Shown: positions 47,173-58,774, numbered from the stretch's first letter. The stretch: DNA of 64,000 nucleotides from Isoetes taiwanensis (GCA_021234155.1 JAJEKV010000036.1:13407426-13471425); one strand, 5' to 3'. Made by a program: numbers and translations. Notes: generated by a model not told the origin, from the letters alone.

Positions 47173-47840
47173 ATGGAGGAAGAAAACCTCTCAAGAGCTA
47201 ATAGCAGTTTTGAGGATGAGTTGCAGCAAGTCTCTGAAGCAAAAGAACAAACTGATAGGTATGACAGGACAATATCAGTAATGATGACAGGAAGGTCTTT
47301 CTTTTTCATGCTTCAGTTCACACATCTTGTTGCCAATGATATTTCATATGACGATGAATCTTATGCACTCTATGTGCGAGTTCTAGCTTGGTTCAGAGCA
47401 GTAATGACTCTATTTGCATAACTTAGTCCTTCTTTGGCAAGACGAGGCTCCGGATTGGATGCGTTGCTATTGCATACTTATACTGACACAGATTTTAGAA
47501 GAAGATTGCGCATATCCAAAGCTACCTTTCAGTATGCAATGAGCTGGGACCATTGATGATAAGGCAAGATACAAAGTTCCGAGCTGCTATACCAATTAAA
47601 ACAAAAATTATGATGGGTTTGTCTAGGCTAGTCACAGCTGTTGCAGACTCATATCGAGTTGGATTTGCCATTACACAACAAGCTGTTCTTGAATTTGTTG
47701 TTTGTGTCAATTACAAACTCAAGGAATTATACATTAAATGGCCATCACCAAATAGAATGTGAAGTCTGGCAGCATCTTTTGAAGCTATTCATGGTATTCC
47801 ATACATCATTGGAGCGATAAAGGAATCTGTATCATGAGTT
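47173..47840 (+). pseudogene. PIF/Harbinger-type transposase (DDE_Tnp_4) fragment
   Basis: Frames at 47173-47421, about 47440-47560 and 47553-47762 together read like the N-terminal part of a plant Harbinger-type nuclease: TDFRRRLRISKATFQYAMS, then DTKFRAAIPIKTKIMMGLSR, DSYRVGFAITQQAVLEFVV, YIKWPSPNRM, and after a further break FEAIHGIPYIIGAI. The catalytic DDE region beyond it is missing. Several stops and frameshifts make it dead. Confidence 0.7.
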
Positions 47841-48156
47841 AAACATCTATTATTTACTTTCAAGAGAGATTAAAGAAGCTTTAACGTTACGTGCGTTTTG
47901 CACCGTTGCGAATAAACATAAATCTATTACTAGGCAGGGATTGCATTAATAGGTTGGAACCAAAAGAAATATTTGCTGACGGTGCCACCACGATAAATTT
48001 CTTGTATAAATGAAGGAGTTCACGCAGTAACTTTCTAAACATATATAATTTGTATACAACGATTCCTTGGAATATTCGTGTCACCAGGGCACGTACCTTG
48101 GCCGTCGATTTTGCAAGGTATTGATTTGAGTTGAGAAGCTTTCGTTCGAAGCAAAC
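47841..48156. other. No gene; short block shared with 57030-57060
   Basis: CGATAAATTTCTTGTATAA occurs at about 47990 and again at about 57047, in the same orientation. Confidence 0.4.
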
Positions 48157-48427
48157 ATGGGATTCTTGAGCGCCACTGGGATTAGCTCCGAAGTTGCAAT
48201 ATCTTCAGGGACACAACATCTCTGATCCAAAATCTTTCCAGAAGCTTTTCCCAAGCTTTCAAAAATCCGAGCATCAGTTCTAGATCTTGTGGCTCACATC
48301 TATGAGCATAGAATCGAGTTCATTTTGAGGACAATCATTATTATTTTATTCCTGAAGAGTCTTTTATTCCTAAAGAGTCAAGTGCATTAGACCTTGCTTC
48401 ATCTATGAGCGATGTGACAGGGCTTCA

Positions 48428-48748
48428 GGGTAAAAGCATGTTAGGGTGTACCACTTTTGGAACCTGCAAAAGTACATACACTAGGTACTTTAGAACTGGG
48501 TACTTTCTCATTTTTCTTTTCATTAAAACTAGTACAAAAGTTCAAAATAAAAGTCAAGGACGTGGAAATATTCAAAGTTAGGATAAGTATAATACTATCG
48601 AAGACCAAAATATATATAAAAGTTTTAAAATGTACCTTTTATTGACATATTACACAGGTACCCAGTACCCAGTCCTGGGTACCTTTTTAGGTACTTTTTT
48701 AGTCACTAAATAATACTTTTTAAGGGACACCCTAACATGCTTTTACCC
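48428..48748. mobile_element. 321-bp MITE with perfect 22-bp TIRs
   Basis: GGGTAAAAGCATGTTAGGGT(GT) at 48428 is exactly inverted at 48727-48748. TTCA flanks both sides as a possible short target duplication. The interior has internal repeats of GGTACTTT/AAAGTACC and GGTACCCAGTACCC. It sits inside the OSCA pseudogene. Confidence 0.9.
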
Positions 48749-49293
48749 TTCATGGCATGGGAATTGGTAGTCTTGTGCATGGTTAGGTGTTCTGAGGAAA
48801 AAGCTTTGGAAGCAAATTATAATGCTATGCCATTGCACTGATGAGGATAAGATAAGAAGATTGGAGGTAAGATGTAAAGAATTGGAGGCTAGAGTTGCTG
48901 CTTACTGAGAAGGGAGAGCGCAAGGTGCAGGTATTGCTTTTGTTGTTTTCAAGGATGTATTTACTGCAAACAAAGCCTTGCAAAATGCAAAAGTACAATC
49001 AAAATGTCAAAGGACAGGGCTTTCAATGGTTGAAATGCAGCTCGCTATGGGTTGCTGGCAAGTTGAAAAGGGTACCAGCTGCTCAAGGTATTTATTGGCA
49101 TCACTTAGGCAGGAGCACCTTGGGAAAGTGGCTTAGAGCGGTAGCAGTAAATGTGTTGCTTCTGCTTTTATTGACAGTTTGTAGCTCTCCTCTAGCAGCC
49201 ATAACTACAGTGCATAATACAAGTCGCGATATCAATGAGGAAGCCGTGGATCACATCTAGTTTTGGCTAGCATGGGTACGGGCCTCTAATTGA

Positions 49294-50549
49294 GTTTCAA
49301 CTTTCATGTTTCAATTTCTACCCAACGTCCTGATATTTTTAGCATGCATGTGATTATCCCAGCAGCACTCGTCTATCTATCAAGATTTGGTCACGTAAAC
49401 TGTATCTGGTGAACAACAAGTAGTTCTTGTGAAAATTGTTTGCTTTTTTCTGGTGAACCTTATAATACTCAAGGCATTGGTAGAAACCACATTGGAAGCA
49501 GCACTCTTTCACTTTGGAAGCTTCTATATAGAAAGCATGCACTGTAAAAGTATAAAGCATATTATGAGCATAAATTTCCTCACTAACTCTTGCTTATCAG
49601 CTCTTGCTTTTCTAATACAAGTTCACTGCTAAGCATTTCATTTGATCTCCTTGCACCAATTCTTTGGACCAAGCGCAAATTTTGGCTATTCAAGTCAAGA
49701 AATTTGACTGGCTTTACAGGTCAAAAATCTTTCGTTGCTGCAACACAAGATGCAAGATTGCATGATGTGTTGTTATTGGGTTATGGTTCTAGCGAGGAAG
49801 AATTTTGCCATCCCACATAGGCAGCACAAATGGCATTGATCTTCAAGGCCAGAATCTTTCAGTTTATCCTCTTGCCAAAGGCCTAGAACAGGGAGTGCAA
49901 CCTTTTGATTTTGCTCAATATTATGCATCCAATTTGACTAGGTTTCAACTTTCATGTTTCAATTTCTACCCCAACGTCCTGATATTTTTATCATGCATGT
50001 GATTATCCCAGCAGCACTCGTCTATCTATCAAGATTTGGTCACACATAACTGTATCTAGTGAACAACTGTTTGCTTTTTTCTGGTGAACCTTATAATACT
50101 CAAGGCATTGGTAGAAACCACATTGGAAGCAACACTCTTGCACTTTCGAAGCTTCTATATAGAAAGCATGCACTGTAAAAGTATAAAGCATCTTATGAGT
50201 ATAAATTTCCTCACTAACTCTTGCTTATCAGCTCTTGCTTTTCTAATTACATGTTCACTGCTAAGCATTTCATTTGATCTCCTTGCACCAATTCTTTGGA
50301 CCAAGCGCAAATTTTAACTGTTCAAGTCAAGAAATTTGACTGGCTTTATAGGTCTAAAATCTTTCGTTGCTGCAACACAAGATGCAAGATTACATGATGT
50401 GTTGTTACTTGGTTATGGTTCTAGCGAGGAAGACATTTTGCCATCCCACATAGGCAGCACAAATGGCATTGATCTTCAAGGTCAGAATCTTTCAGTTTAT
50501 CCTCTTGCCAAAGGCCTAGAACATGGAGTGCAACCTTTTGATTTTGCTT
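49294..50549 (+). repeat. Tandem duplication of about 620 bp within the OSCA pseudogene
   Basis: Copies at 49294-49915 and 49942-50549 are offset by 648-649 bp. They share GTCCTGATATTTTTA.CATGC, ATTATCCCAGCAGCACTCGT and CAGAATCTTTCAGTTTATCC, with small indels (one of about 23 bp near 49415). Confidence 0.9.
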
Positions 50550-50990
50550 TGACCATTGTCTATTGTACATTTGTGCCCATTGTAAGTCCTTTTGGAGCGT
50601 TATATTTTGGCTGCAGATATGTTGTAGACAAATATAATTTTTTGTTTGTATATAGAATTAGAGGATTACCTTCAGCTAATGATGGAAACTACAGTTATGT
50701 GGTTAATGAGGGTTTGTATATGTCTTTACTTCATGGCAATGCTGCTTTTCTTCTATGAGAGGGGTGACAATATAAAGCTACATCTTGTGCGAGGGGTTCT
50801 GGATCTTGTGGCTCCCATCTATTTATAGCAACTGCTCCAACAAATGGAAAACTACCTCCATGATCAACTGCATATATGGGTTCGCTTCTTTGCAAATAGC
50901 TTCGTTGTGCAGCAGTCCTTGCCAATACATTGCTCCTTCTACATCGCTTGAAGTATCCTCCACAAGAACCTTCTTGTTGCAAGTATTTTT

Positions 50991-51540
50991 GAAGGATTAT
51001 ATACTTGTGTGTTGTGTTTTTTGCTACAGAAATGCATGTAATGGAATTAGGAATATGCAGGAGATTAATGCAGATTAGCGCAGGGGCCAGTTTTGGTGAG
51101 AAAGACTTTAAATCTTATCTATTTTTAAAACTTGGGCTTGTGGGTAAAGATGACTATGTAAGATTTATAGTATTATAAGGTTGAAGCTGTGCATAACAAT
51201 TGGTGCATGATGATAGATTGGTATATAGGCCGACTTTTCTGAGTCCATGGATACCATCTTGAGGCCACTACGTGCACACATGCAACAGCAGTTCTGCAGC
51301 CGATAGGAGAAGGGTTCAATGCGGAATACTCTTTGCGAAGCATCGGCGAGAATATGGTGTGAAGTTTAGATCGAAATCTCTCAGCATCATCCTTATCGCT
51401 GAGATACATAGTTGTCTGATAGGCGATAGGTTTAGTTTCAAATTTTTCTGAACCTATCTAACAAATAGTTCTCATTCACTTGGTTTGATGTTGTTCTTGC
51501 ATGCAGCTTCATGTAAAAAATCATCATCCCAGCTTTACAG
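50991..51540. other. No gene recognised
   Basis: A minus-strand frame at 51409-51173 (78 codons, MYLSDKDDAERFRSKLHTIF...) has no family I recognise. It is left as unassigned. Confidence 0.35.
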
Positions 51541-51732
51541 TAAAGAATTATGGGAATAGGTAGATGAATTTATCTCTAGACAGGAATAGCCCCTGCCGTA
51601 GCTCTTACAGCAAAAACAGAAATTAGAATAAGATTGCTCCGTTATGGCTTATGGCCATAACTAACAGACGTGCCCTTTGGGGCTGACGTGGATGCCACAG
51701 GGGAAGATGATCTGTCAAGTATTTTCTTCACA
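51541..51732 (-). repeat. 3' LTR (192 bp)
   Basis: It starts TAAAGAATTATGGG and ends TTTTCTTCACA on the plus strand. A purine-rich tract (AAGTGGGAGTG on the minus strand, just right of 51732) is the likely second-strand primer. Confidence 0.95.
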
Positions 51733-51807
51733 CTCCCACTTGCTTGCAGATCAGTCTCTTCTTCATTCAGCTCCACTACTCCAAGTGCTTGCCTATACTT
51801 CTGAAAC

Positions 51808-52282
51808 TTATCTTTCTAATGGTTTAGTAAAGACATCAGCCACCATTTCATTTGTGCTAATGAATTCCAGACTAAGCACTTCTTCTTGCACTTGCTCTCT
51901 AATGTAATGGAATGGGGTCTGAATATGTTTGGTTCTTGCATGATATTTCGGATTCTTAGTCAAGGCAATTGAGCCCTGATTATCACTGAAAATCAGCGTT
52001 GGGTCATCCACACTATCATAATGTAATCCTTCAATGAATCTCCTTAACCATACTGCTTCTTTTGCTGCATGAGTAGCAGCAATATATTCAGCCTCTGTGC
52101 TTGATAATGCTACAACAACCTGCTTCTTTGAACTCCAGGAGATGGCACCACTTCCAATGTGAAAGACATAACCGGAAGTAGACCTTCTAGTATCTGCATC
52201 TCCAGCCCAATCAGCGTCAGTAAAACCAGCAAGCTTTGATGCTCCTGTGCCTTCATAGCATAAACCAAAGTTAGCAGTTCCT
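51808..52282 (-). pseudogene. Copia RNase H
   Basis: The minus strand reads GFTDADWAGDADTRRSTSGY and LSSTEAEYIAATHAAKEAVW. The ORF at 52011 continues with LIFSDNQGSIALTKNPKYHA, then RTKHIQTPFHYIREQVQEE and MVADVFTKPLER. All canonical copia RNase H motifs are present. At least one stop or shift separates it from RT. Confidence 0.85.
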
Positions 52283-53360
52283 CAGAGATATCTCAAGATC
52301 CTCTTCACGCTCTTCCAATGCGCATCACCTGGATCATCCATAAATTGGGACACTACTCCCACTGCATAAGCAAGATCTGGTCTTGTACAAACCATAGCAT
52401 AAATCAAACAACCTACAGCTTGGCGATATGGAACTTTCTTCATCAGCTCACATTCAGTCGGTGTCTTGGGTGAATCCTCTCTTGTAAGCTTCATACCTGT
52501 CTCCATTGGCGTACTCACTGGTCTTGCATCCATCATACCAAAGCGAGACAATACTTCAAGGATGTAGCGACGTTGAGACATCATCAGTCTTCTTCTCCCC
52601 CTGTCTCTCGTCACTGCAATCCCTAGACAATAGTGGATCTCACCCAAGTCACTCATCTCAAATCTGTTACTCAACTGCAGCTTAACATGATAAATGGCTT
52701 TGAGACAATTACTGACAAGGATACAGTCATCCACATAAACTGCAACTATGATGAAACTCTGAACTCCTTGCTGACGAACATAAACATTTGTATCTGACCT
52801 AGAGAGATTAGATACTGATCTATGAGCTGATACCACATGCGAGGTGATTGCTTTAGACCGTAAATGGCACGATTGAGTTTGCACACTAAGTTTCCAGCTG
52901 CACCACCTTGCTCATATCCCTCGGGTTGGGTCATATAAATGTCTTCATCTAACTCACCATTCAGGAAGGTTGTCTTAACGTCCATTTGATGGACCTCAAG
53001 ATCAAATTCAGCAGCAAAATTAAGTAGAGCTCTTATGGAAACTAGTTTTACAACAGGAGAGAATGTTTCAGTAAAGTCAAGGCCCTCTACCTAAGTAAAA
53101 CCACGTGCCACGAGACGCGCTTTGAACCGCTCAATACTCCCATCAGCTTTATACTTCACTTTGAATAGCCACTTGCAACTGACTGGTCTGCCTCCAAGAG
53201 GAAGTGGCACCAATGACCATGTGCCATTTTGCTGAAGTGAATGAAATTCCGCATCCATGGCAGCCTTCCATTCTCGTGCATTTGGACTCTTCATTGCTGC
53301 ACCAAATGTTCCAGGTTCATCTACTATGGAAGGAATACGTGCCATAAACATACTGCGCAC
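52282..53360 (-). pseudogene. Copia reverse transcriptase
   Basis: The ORF at 53360 gives [20 protein letters not shown] and [20 protein letters not shown], then [10 protein letters not shown], where a stop follows. Further frames carry MDVKTTFLNGELDEDIYMTQ, LVCKLNRAIYGLKQSPRMWY, the catalytic site IIVAVYVDDCILVSN (YVDD), and TRPDLAYAVGVVSQFM. The reading is interrupted at about 53092 and shifted near 52800. Confidence 0.9.
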
Positions 53361-53600
53361 TTGGGCATGGCTTGAGCAGCTGCCTCTTGTGATTTAGCGG
53401 TCGGTCTGCTCACTCGGCCAGATCTAGGCACCACATTACCAATGCGCAAACCTCCCCCATATCTGTATGTCCCTATGGGAGAGCTTGGTGCTCCCACTGG
53501 CTCACGAATGCTCTCATCAATTTGCTGCCCCGTTGATGAAGATGAGGCTATGCTAGTAGGATCTAGGATGGAACCAGGTTGCTGCTGCACATTGAAAGGA

Positions 53601-55139
53601 TCATCTTTCCTGCAGCAAAGGAAGATCCCCATCACTAGCATTGTCTTCATCGTCGAAAAGAACCACATCATTTCTGAAATTGCGCGGAATTACACTAGCT
53701 TTACAAAGATCTTTGTAAAGCAAATGCTCTCGGAATACCACTTCCCGACTGTGTGTGATTCTGTGGTCTTCAATGGAGTACACCTTGTAGCCTTGCACTC
53801 CCTCTGTGAACCCCAAGAAGATGCAAACTTTAGATTTAAAATCAAGTTTTCTACGCACCTCATCCGGAACATGAGCATATACTACGTAGCCAAAAGTCTT
53901 CATATCACTCACGAATGGTTTGGTTCCTGTCCACATCTCTTCAGGAGTCTTCCCATGAATAGAGGCGAGCACCTTGTTTTTAATGTATGTTGCAGCAAGT
54001 AGAGCTTCTCCCCAAAACATTTTTGGAACTCCAGCATATGCCATAGATCGGGCTGCTTCCACAAGCGTCCTATTCATACGCTCTGCAAGGCCATTCTGCT
54101 GGGGCGTGTAGGGAGTGGTGAACTGTTGTTGAATCCCATGCTCTTGGCAATAGGCATTAAAAGCATGAGATGCATATTCGCCTCCTCCATCACTTCTGAG
54201 AATTTTAAGATAGCGGCCTGTCTCTACTCTTACTCTTGCATGGTAAATTCTAAACATGCGAAGTGCTTCGGACTTCCGTGCAAGCAAGTAAATTGTTACC
54301 TTCCTAGAGTAATCATCAATGAAGGTAATGAAGTACCTCTTATGCGCAAAGATCTCCACTGACATTGGTCCACATATGTCGCTGTGCACCAAGTCGAGTA
54401 CTCCATCAGCTCGCACAGTTTGCCCTTTGGGAAAGGGCCTTCGATGTTGCTTGCCAAGTACACATGCATCACACAACTTGGACATTTCATAGCTTGATAG
54501 CTTGAGGCCGTCCACTAATGATCTCCTGCGCATCTCAATAATTGCTTGATGATTGAAATGACCAAGTCTCTTGTGCCACAAATCAGGCTGAGCGTTCTCT
54601 CCTTGAGCAATCATCATGTCATTGACTCCAATGGGCTGTTTCTTAATCACTTGAGCATCTAGCTTGTATAGTGAAGCATACCTCACTCCCAAGGCAATTG
54701 TTTGCTGATCTCTTGAAGTTACATGGCACCCTTTTTTCTGAAACCAAACAGTATACCCTAGATCAGCCAATGCACCTACTGATAACGGCATTTTGGTGAT
54801 GTCTGGTACATATAAAACTCTTCGAACGATGCGTGTGAGCCCACTGTTTAGGGCAATTTTGATGTTGCCCATTCCTACAACGACATGCCCAAAGTCATCT
54901 CCCAACATTACTTTCTTTGTTCCATGCACTGGCTGCAAGTCCTGAAAGTAATCCTCCTTTGGACACATATGTTGAGTGGCTCCAGAGTCGATCCATATAA
55001 TCTGATCCTCAGCAGGTTTGTCTTCTACTTGAGCCATGAAGCCCTTCTCATCCTCAAGGTCTGTCCGGAATGCCTTGTCTTTTCCCTTCTCCATGCGAAT
55101 TGGGCATTCACGTGCATAATATGGCCAGGCTTTTTGCAA
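53601..55139 (-). CDS. Copia protease-integrase ORF (512 codons)
   Basis: The longest open frame in the window. It begins inside the zinc knuckle (YARECPIRMEKG). It then has the protease site IIWIDSGATQHMC and the GAG-pre-integrase region LWHKRLGHFNHQAIIEM with CDACVLGKQHRRPF. The integrase core follows, with catalytic residues in HSDICGP, KILRSDGGGEY and NGLAERMNRT. The C-terminal region is FLGFTEGVQGYKVYSIEDH. The first Met is not a natural start; the frame is normally fused to gag. Confidence 0.9.
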   Translation of the reverse strand: MQKAWPYYARECPIRMEKGKDKAFRTDLEDEKGFMAQVEDKPAEDQIIWIDSGATQHMCPKEDYFQDLQPVHGTKKVMLGDDFGHVVVGMGNIKIALNSGLTRIVRRVLYVPDITKMPLSVGALADLGYTVWFQKKGCHVTSRDQQTIALGVRYASLYKLDAQVIKKQPIGVNDMMIAQGENAQPDLWHKRLGHFNHQAIIEMRRRSLVDGLKLSSYEMSKLCDACVLGKQHRRPFPKGQTVRADGVLDLVHSDICGPMSVEIFAHKRYFITFIDDYSRKVTIYLLARKSEALRMFRIYHARVRVETGRYLKILRSDGGGEYASHAFNAYCQEHGIQQQFTTPYTPQQNGLAERMNRTLVEAARSMAYAGVPKMFWGEALLAATYIKNKVLASIHGKTPEEMWTGTKPFVSDMKTFGYVVYAHVPDEVRRKLDFKSKVCIFLGFTEGVQGYKVYSIEDHRITHSREVVFREHLLYKDLCKASVIPRNFRNDVVLFDDEDNASDGDLPLLQER

Positions 55140-55904
55140 TAATTACAAACTCCTTTTCTTTTACTTGAGGATGCAGGCTTCTTTGCAAACCTGCCATTCA
55201 ATGATGCTCTAGTATCTTTGGCATTGCTGCCACTGCTTCCAGCTTCCTTTTTACCATTCTTCATACTGGCATTCTCATATGTTTTCTTCCAATTTGAAGG
55301 CTTCTTATTCATGAACATGGCCACTGAGGACTGATCTCCTTCTTTCATCTGGCACTCTTGTTCTAGCAAAGATGCTATAACCTGTTCAAGTGACAATCCT
55401 TCTACTATCTGCAAAGTGGTGACTACATGAGAATATGACTGTGGAAGACTATGAAAGAGTACTGCCTTGGCATCATCATCTGTTACATCTGCTTTGATCC
55501 CTGCCAACTGGTTGAGGATTGATCTTAACTGGCTTATATGTTCTGCAAGACTTCCTCCTTCCTCCATGCGCAATTCAAAGAGCTGCCTCTTCAAAAGAAC
55601 CTTAGAATGTTTGGCCTGTGCACCAAATATCTTCTCTAAGGCTTCCCAAACTTCCCTTGCGTGAGAAATTCACATGATGAATGTGGGCGTCTCCTAAGCC
55701 GAGACCAATCATTGCCATAGCCTTCCTATCCTTCACCTTCCACTTTGCTAACTCTGTTGCATCAGACGGTTTCTTCTCTGTGTCATCAACAACTCCAAAT
55801 AAATCCTTCTCAATCAAGTGGAACTTAATTTTGACTTGCCAGGTATGAAAATTTCTTCTGTTGAATTTTTCCAACACATATTTTCCTCCTGGAACTATCT
55901 CCAT
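55025..55904 (-). pseudogene. Copia gag with frame breaks
   Basis: It starts at 55904 (MEIVPGGKYVLEKFNRRNFH, then WQVKIKFHLIEKDLFGVV), shifts near 55660, and resumes as MKRQLFELRMEEGGSLAEHI and SILNQLAGIKADVTDDDAKA. The CCHC knuckle begins CNYCKKPGH, but an apparent 2-bp AT insertion next to the His shifts the frame, so the final Cys lies in the pol frame. Confidence 0.85.
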
Positions 55905-56147
55905 CCTAATTCTTTGGAATAAACCCTGAATTAATGGATTTGCAATGAAATTTGGAACAAATACCTGTTCCTTCTCTCACCGGAATGTTAGCCTCTGGAA
56001 TACGGATTTGCGGACGTTTCTGACGCTTTGATTCTGCTTCAATTTCCGCTGTGCAATTCTGTGATTCACTCTGGCTATTACACGTTGAATTCTGAGTGAT
56101 TTAAGCAAATTCTTCTGCCACTGCAATCTCTTTCCCATCGCTTCCCT

Positions 56148-56159
56148 GCTCTGATACCA
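56148..56159 (-). promoter_or_regulatory. Primer-binding site, initiator tRNA-Met
   Basis: The minus strand reads TGGTATCAGAGC, directly adjoining the LTR edge at 56160. Confidence 0.95.
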
Positions 56160-56351
56160 TAAAGAATTATGGGAATAGGTAGATGAATTTATCTCTAGAC
56201 ATGAATAGCCCCTGCCGTAGCTCTTACAGCAAAAACAGAAATTAGAATAAGATTGCTCCGTTATGGCTTATGGCCATAACTAACAGACGTGCCCTTTGGG
56301 GCTAACGTGGATGCCACAGGAGAAGATGATCTGTCAAGTATTTTCTTCACA
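56160..56351 (-). repeat. 5' LTR (192 bp)
   Basis: It is identical to the 3' LTR except at three positions (T for G after CTAGACA, A for G in GGGGCT.ACG, A for G in CACAGG.GAAG). Confidence 0.95.
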
Positions 56352-57361
56352 GCATTTATAACAAAGCATTTGCTCGAGAAGTTTTCAAAGCCAGTATTTC
56401 TTAAGTATTTCTGTCAACTTTCTAAATTATTAAATGGCTATATACTAAGGAACTTGCAATGCACTGAGATTGCAAAGCACTAATTAGAATGGCTTGCCAA
56501 CATAGCAAATAGAGACAAACTTGCAATAGATCTAGCATCAATGGCATATATAAATTGAGAGCACAAATCTAACAATCTATGTAGAAAGAAAGCTAGAAAA
56601 CAATGTCATCAAGAAAAACTTTCGAATAAAAAAGATCGAATCACAAATTTTGGATACCAACAAATAATATATTTACACAATTTAGCAAACAAACTTGAAG
56701 ATATGTTTCAAGAAGAAATACAGACCTCCTTATATATCTTGAGGATTTATTATGTCTGAAATATTTTATAGCTTCCCAGCAATATGTAAAACATAGCTAA
56801 GAAATGCTGAGGAGTATAGCATTGGTTATGATTTGCATATTACTTATCCATCTTATTAGAAAGACGAGAGCTTTAGCAAATGTATTTATCATAGTAGGCC
56901 AAGATACAACATCTATCTAAATCACAATGTTCAATGAATTACAATACAATGATCACACGCAAAGAGATCATGCCTAATAAATAAGAATGTCTTTAGATTC
57001 ACCTCCAAAGCATGAGGGAAATGGAGAAGAGAAATGTGCCGCCGCGATAAATTTCTTGTATAATATGAAGAAGATGTTGTGGCACTATGTCAAGCATGAT
57101 CCTTCCTTAGAAAAACATGTAAGTGCGTATGATAACGCCTAACTCAATTCGTTTTCATTCGTTTTCATGGTGGATTATACCCGCAACAAATTCAACGTTA
57201 GGTTTGGGAGTCACAGTTCACGTAATAGGTACGTATCTAAGATACTCAGTTAAGAGCAGGTTCATTCGCACAGTTAACAGGCAAATATGGACACGTAACC
57301 CATCAAACAGATCACTATATATATTAGCTCCAACATCTGAAGGCAAAATTTTATTTGGATC
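56352..57361. other. No firm gene; promoter side of the desiccation gene
   Basis: A reading near 57036-57119 (MKKMLWHYVKHDPSLEKH followed by GTAAGT) looks like a lone exon, but it has no recognised partner. A TATATATATTA stretch at 57316-57326 lies about 36 bases before the start codon of the next gene and may be its TATA box. Confidence 0.35.
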
Positions 57362-58635
57362 ATGAAGTTCTTATTCTTCATCTGGTTCGTTTTTGTGCGA
57401 AAATTTGTGATTGCTTCATCGCCCCAGCACAGCCATGAAGCTTCTGATTCATGGATAGAACAGTTCAACGAAATTGGCAGATCCATGCCCAGTTCGTATG
57501 TTCCGGGAGATGACGCCACCCCTGGAGATTTGGCTCTGGCGGAATTTGCAACAAATCTGGAATGCCTTGAAGCGGAATTCTTCTTATATGCAGCACTGGG
57601 TGTTGGGCTTTCAAGGGTAAATCCAACTCTCACAACTGGCCCTGAACCAATTGGAGTTCAGAGAGCTAATCTGGACCCTTTTGTCAGAGATGTTGCAGCC
57701 CAATTCGCACTTCAAGAAATTGGGCATCTAAGGTACGAAAAGGATTAGAAAACAAATATAAAATCCAAAGAAATCTTTTCTTTTTTTCGGCTTCCTTTTC
57801 TACATATAATTTAAAGTCTGTGCTACTTATTGCAGGGCTATCAGAGACAGCTTGAAGGTTAGCAGCATTGTAAAGCCACAGTTAGATCTAAGCATTGGAG
57901 TATGGTCCAAGATTGTAAACAGAGCCATGGGGGAGACATTGGAACCTCCATTCAACCCATATGCAAACAGCCTCAATTTCATGCTTGCCTCTTATATGGT
58001 TCCATATGTGGGATTGAATGGCTATGTTGGAGCAAATCCACTGCTGGTAGGCTCCTCAGCTAAAAGGGTAAGTAGAATCTGATCAGAACTGAAATCTATG
58101 TTTGTTGGGATGTTTGAATTGTACAAAAACAGATAAATAACTTAACAAGACATATAGGGGATGTTTGAATTGTAACAAATAAGTTAAGTATCATGACATA
58201 TAAGATTGATGCCTTTGTTTTGTTGTGCAGTTAGTGGCAGGTTTGTTAGGTGTTGAGTCAGGGCAAGATGCATTGATAAGAGGGTATTTGTACTCAATGA
58301 AGAATAGAAGGGTAGAACCCTACAGGTATACTGTTGCAGAGATGACAGACAAGCTTTCGGCGCTGCGGCGCGATCTGGATTCGGCGACAGAGATCGATGA
58401 TGAAGGTGTTGTAGTGCCAAGAGCACTAGGGGCTGAAGGCTCGATCCATGGCAACATTTTGGCAGCTGACCAGTATTCTTTATCTTTTGCCAGAACTCCT
58501 CAGCAGATCCTTGAGATTGTGTATGGCACTGGTAGAGCCGATTGCCCTGGTGGTTTTTACCCTTGTGGTGGTGTAGGAAAAATTGCTGAAAGTTCTCGCT
58601 TAGGCTCCCATCCAGATTGCCCTCCCCCTTCTTAG
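57362..58635 (+). CDS. Desiccation-related protein, PCC13-62 type (ferritin-like domain)
   Basis: Three exons (57362-57732, 57836-58067, 58231-58635) with GT/AG borders join in frame to a 335-residue protein, near the usual 310-330. Residues 1-20 are hydrophobic with a basic interruption (MKFLFFIWFVFVRKFVIASS), a likely secretory signal. The ferritin-like region follows: LALAEFATNLECLEAEFFLY (57-76), the ExxH motif QEIGHLRAIRDSL (118-130), then ASYMVPYVGLNGYVGANPLL and VAGLLGVESGQDALIRGYLY. The C-terminus has the family's GGFYP motif (CPGGFYPCGGVGKI). Family members accumulate in drying tissue of resurrection plants; the enzymatic role is unknown. The gene appears intact. Confidence 0.93.
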
Positions 58636-58774
58636 AATCTGTTTGTTGCTGCTATATGTATTTTATGTGTGCATAAATTTGATCTAAGTATTACTCGCGA
58701 GTTTCTTTGCCACGAATCTATCAGAGCAAAATTGATGTATCAAAGAAACAATTCTAAAATGATTCAACGATTTT

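Larger units (their letters stand above)
48157..50990 (+). pseudogene. OSCA/CSC1-like hyperosmolality-gated channel pseudogene
   Basis: Plus-strand fragments in several frames match the DUF221/RSN1_7TM family. These are a possible start at 48157 (MGFLSATGISSEVAISSGTQ), the cytosolic part near 48950-49070 (RTGLSMVEMQLAMGCWQVEK in one frame), then IYWHHLGRSTLGKWLRAVAV and VCSSPLAAITTVHNTSRDIN. Membrane segments follow ([61 protein letters not shown]), with YVVDKYNFLFVYRIRGLPSA and YFMAMLLFF near 50640-50760. Stops, frameshifts, a MITE at 48428-48748 and a tandem duplication of about 650 bp (49294-49915 and 49942-50549) show it is not functional. Intact members are plasma-membrane cation channels gated by osmotic stress. 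No introns are seen in the remnant. Confidence 0.8.
51541..56351 (-). mobile_element. Ty1/copia element, full length (4811 bp), young but frameshifted
   Basis: Two 192-bp LTRs flank primer site, gag, protease, integrase, RT and RNase H on the minus strand. The LTRs differ at 3 of 192 positions, so the insertion is fairly recent. Frame breaks in gag (near 55660 and in the zinc knuckle) and before RT suggest it cannot move by itself. I see no matching 5-bp target duplication (TACAG at left, GCATT at right). Confidence 0.95.

Noticed and set aside
54126-54362. Plus-strand ORFs across the copia element (also 53442-54002)
   Set aside because: They are antisense shadows of the protease-integrase frame.
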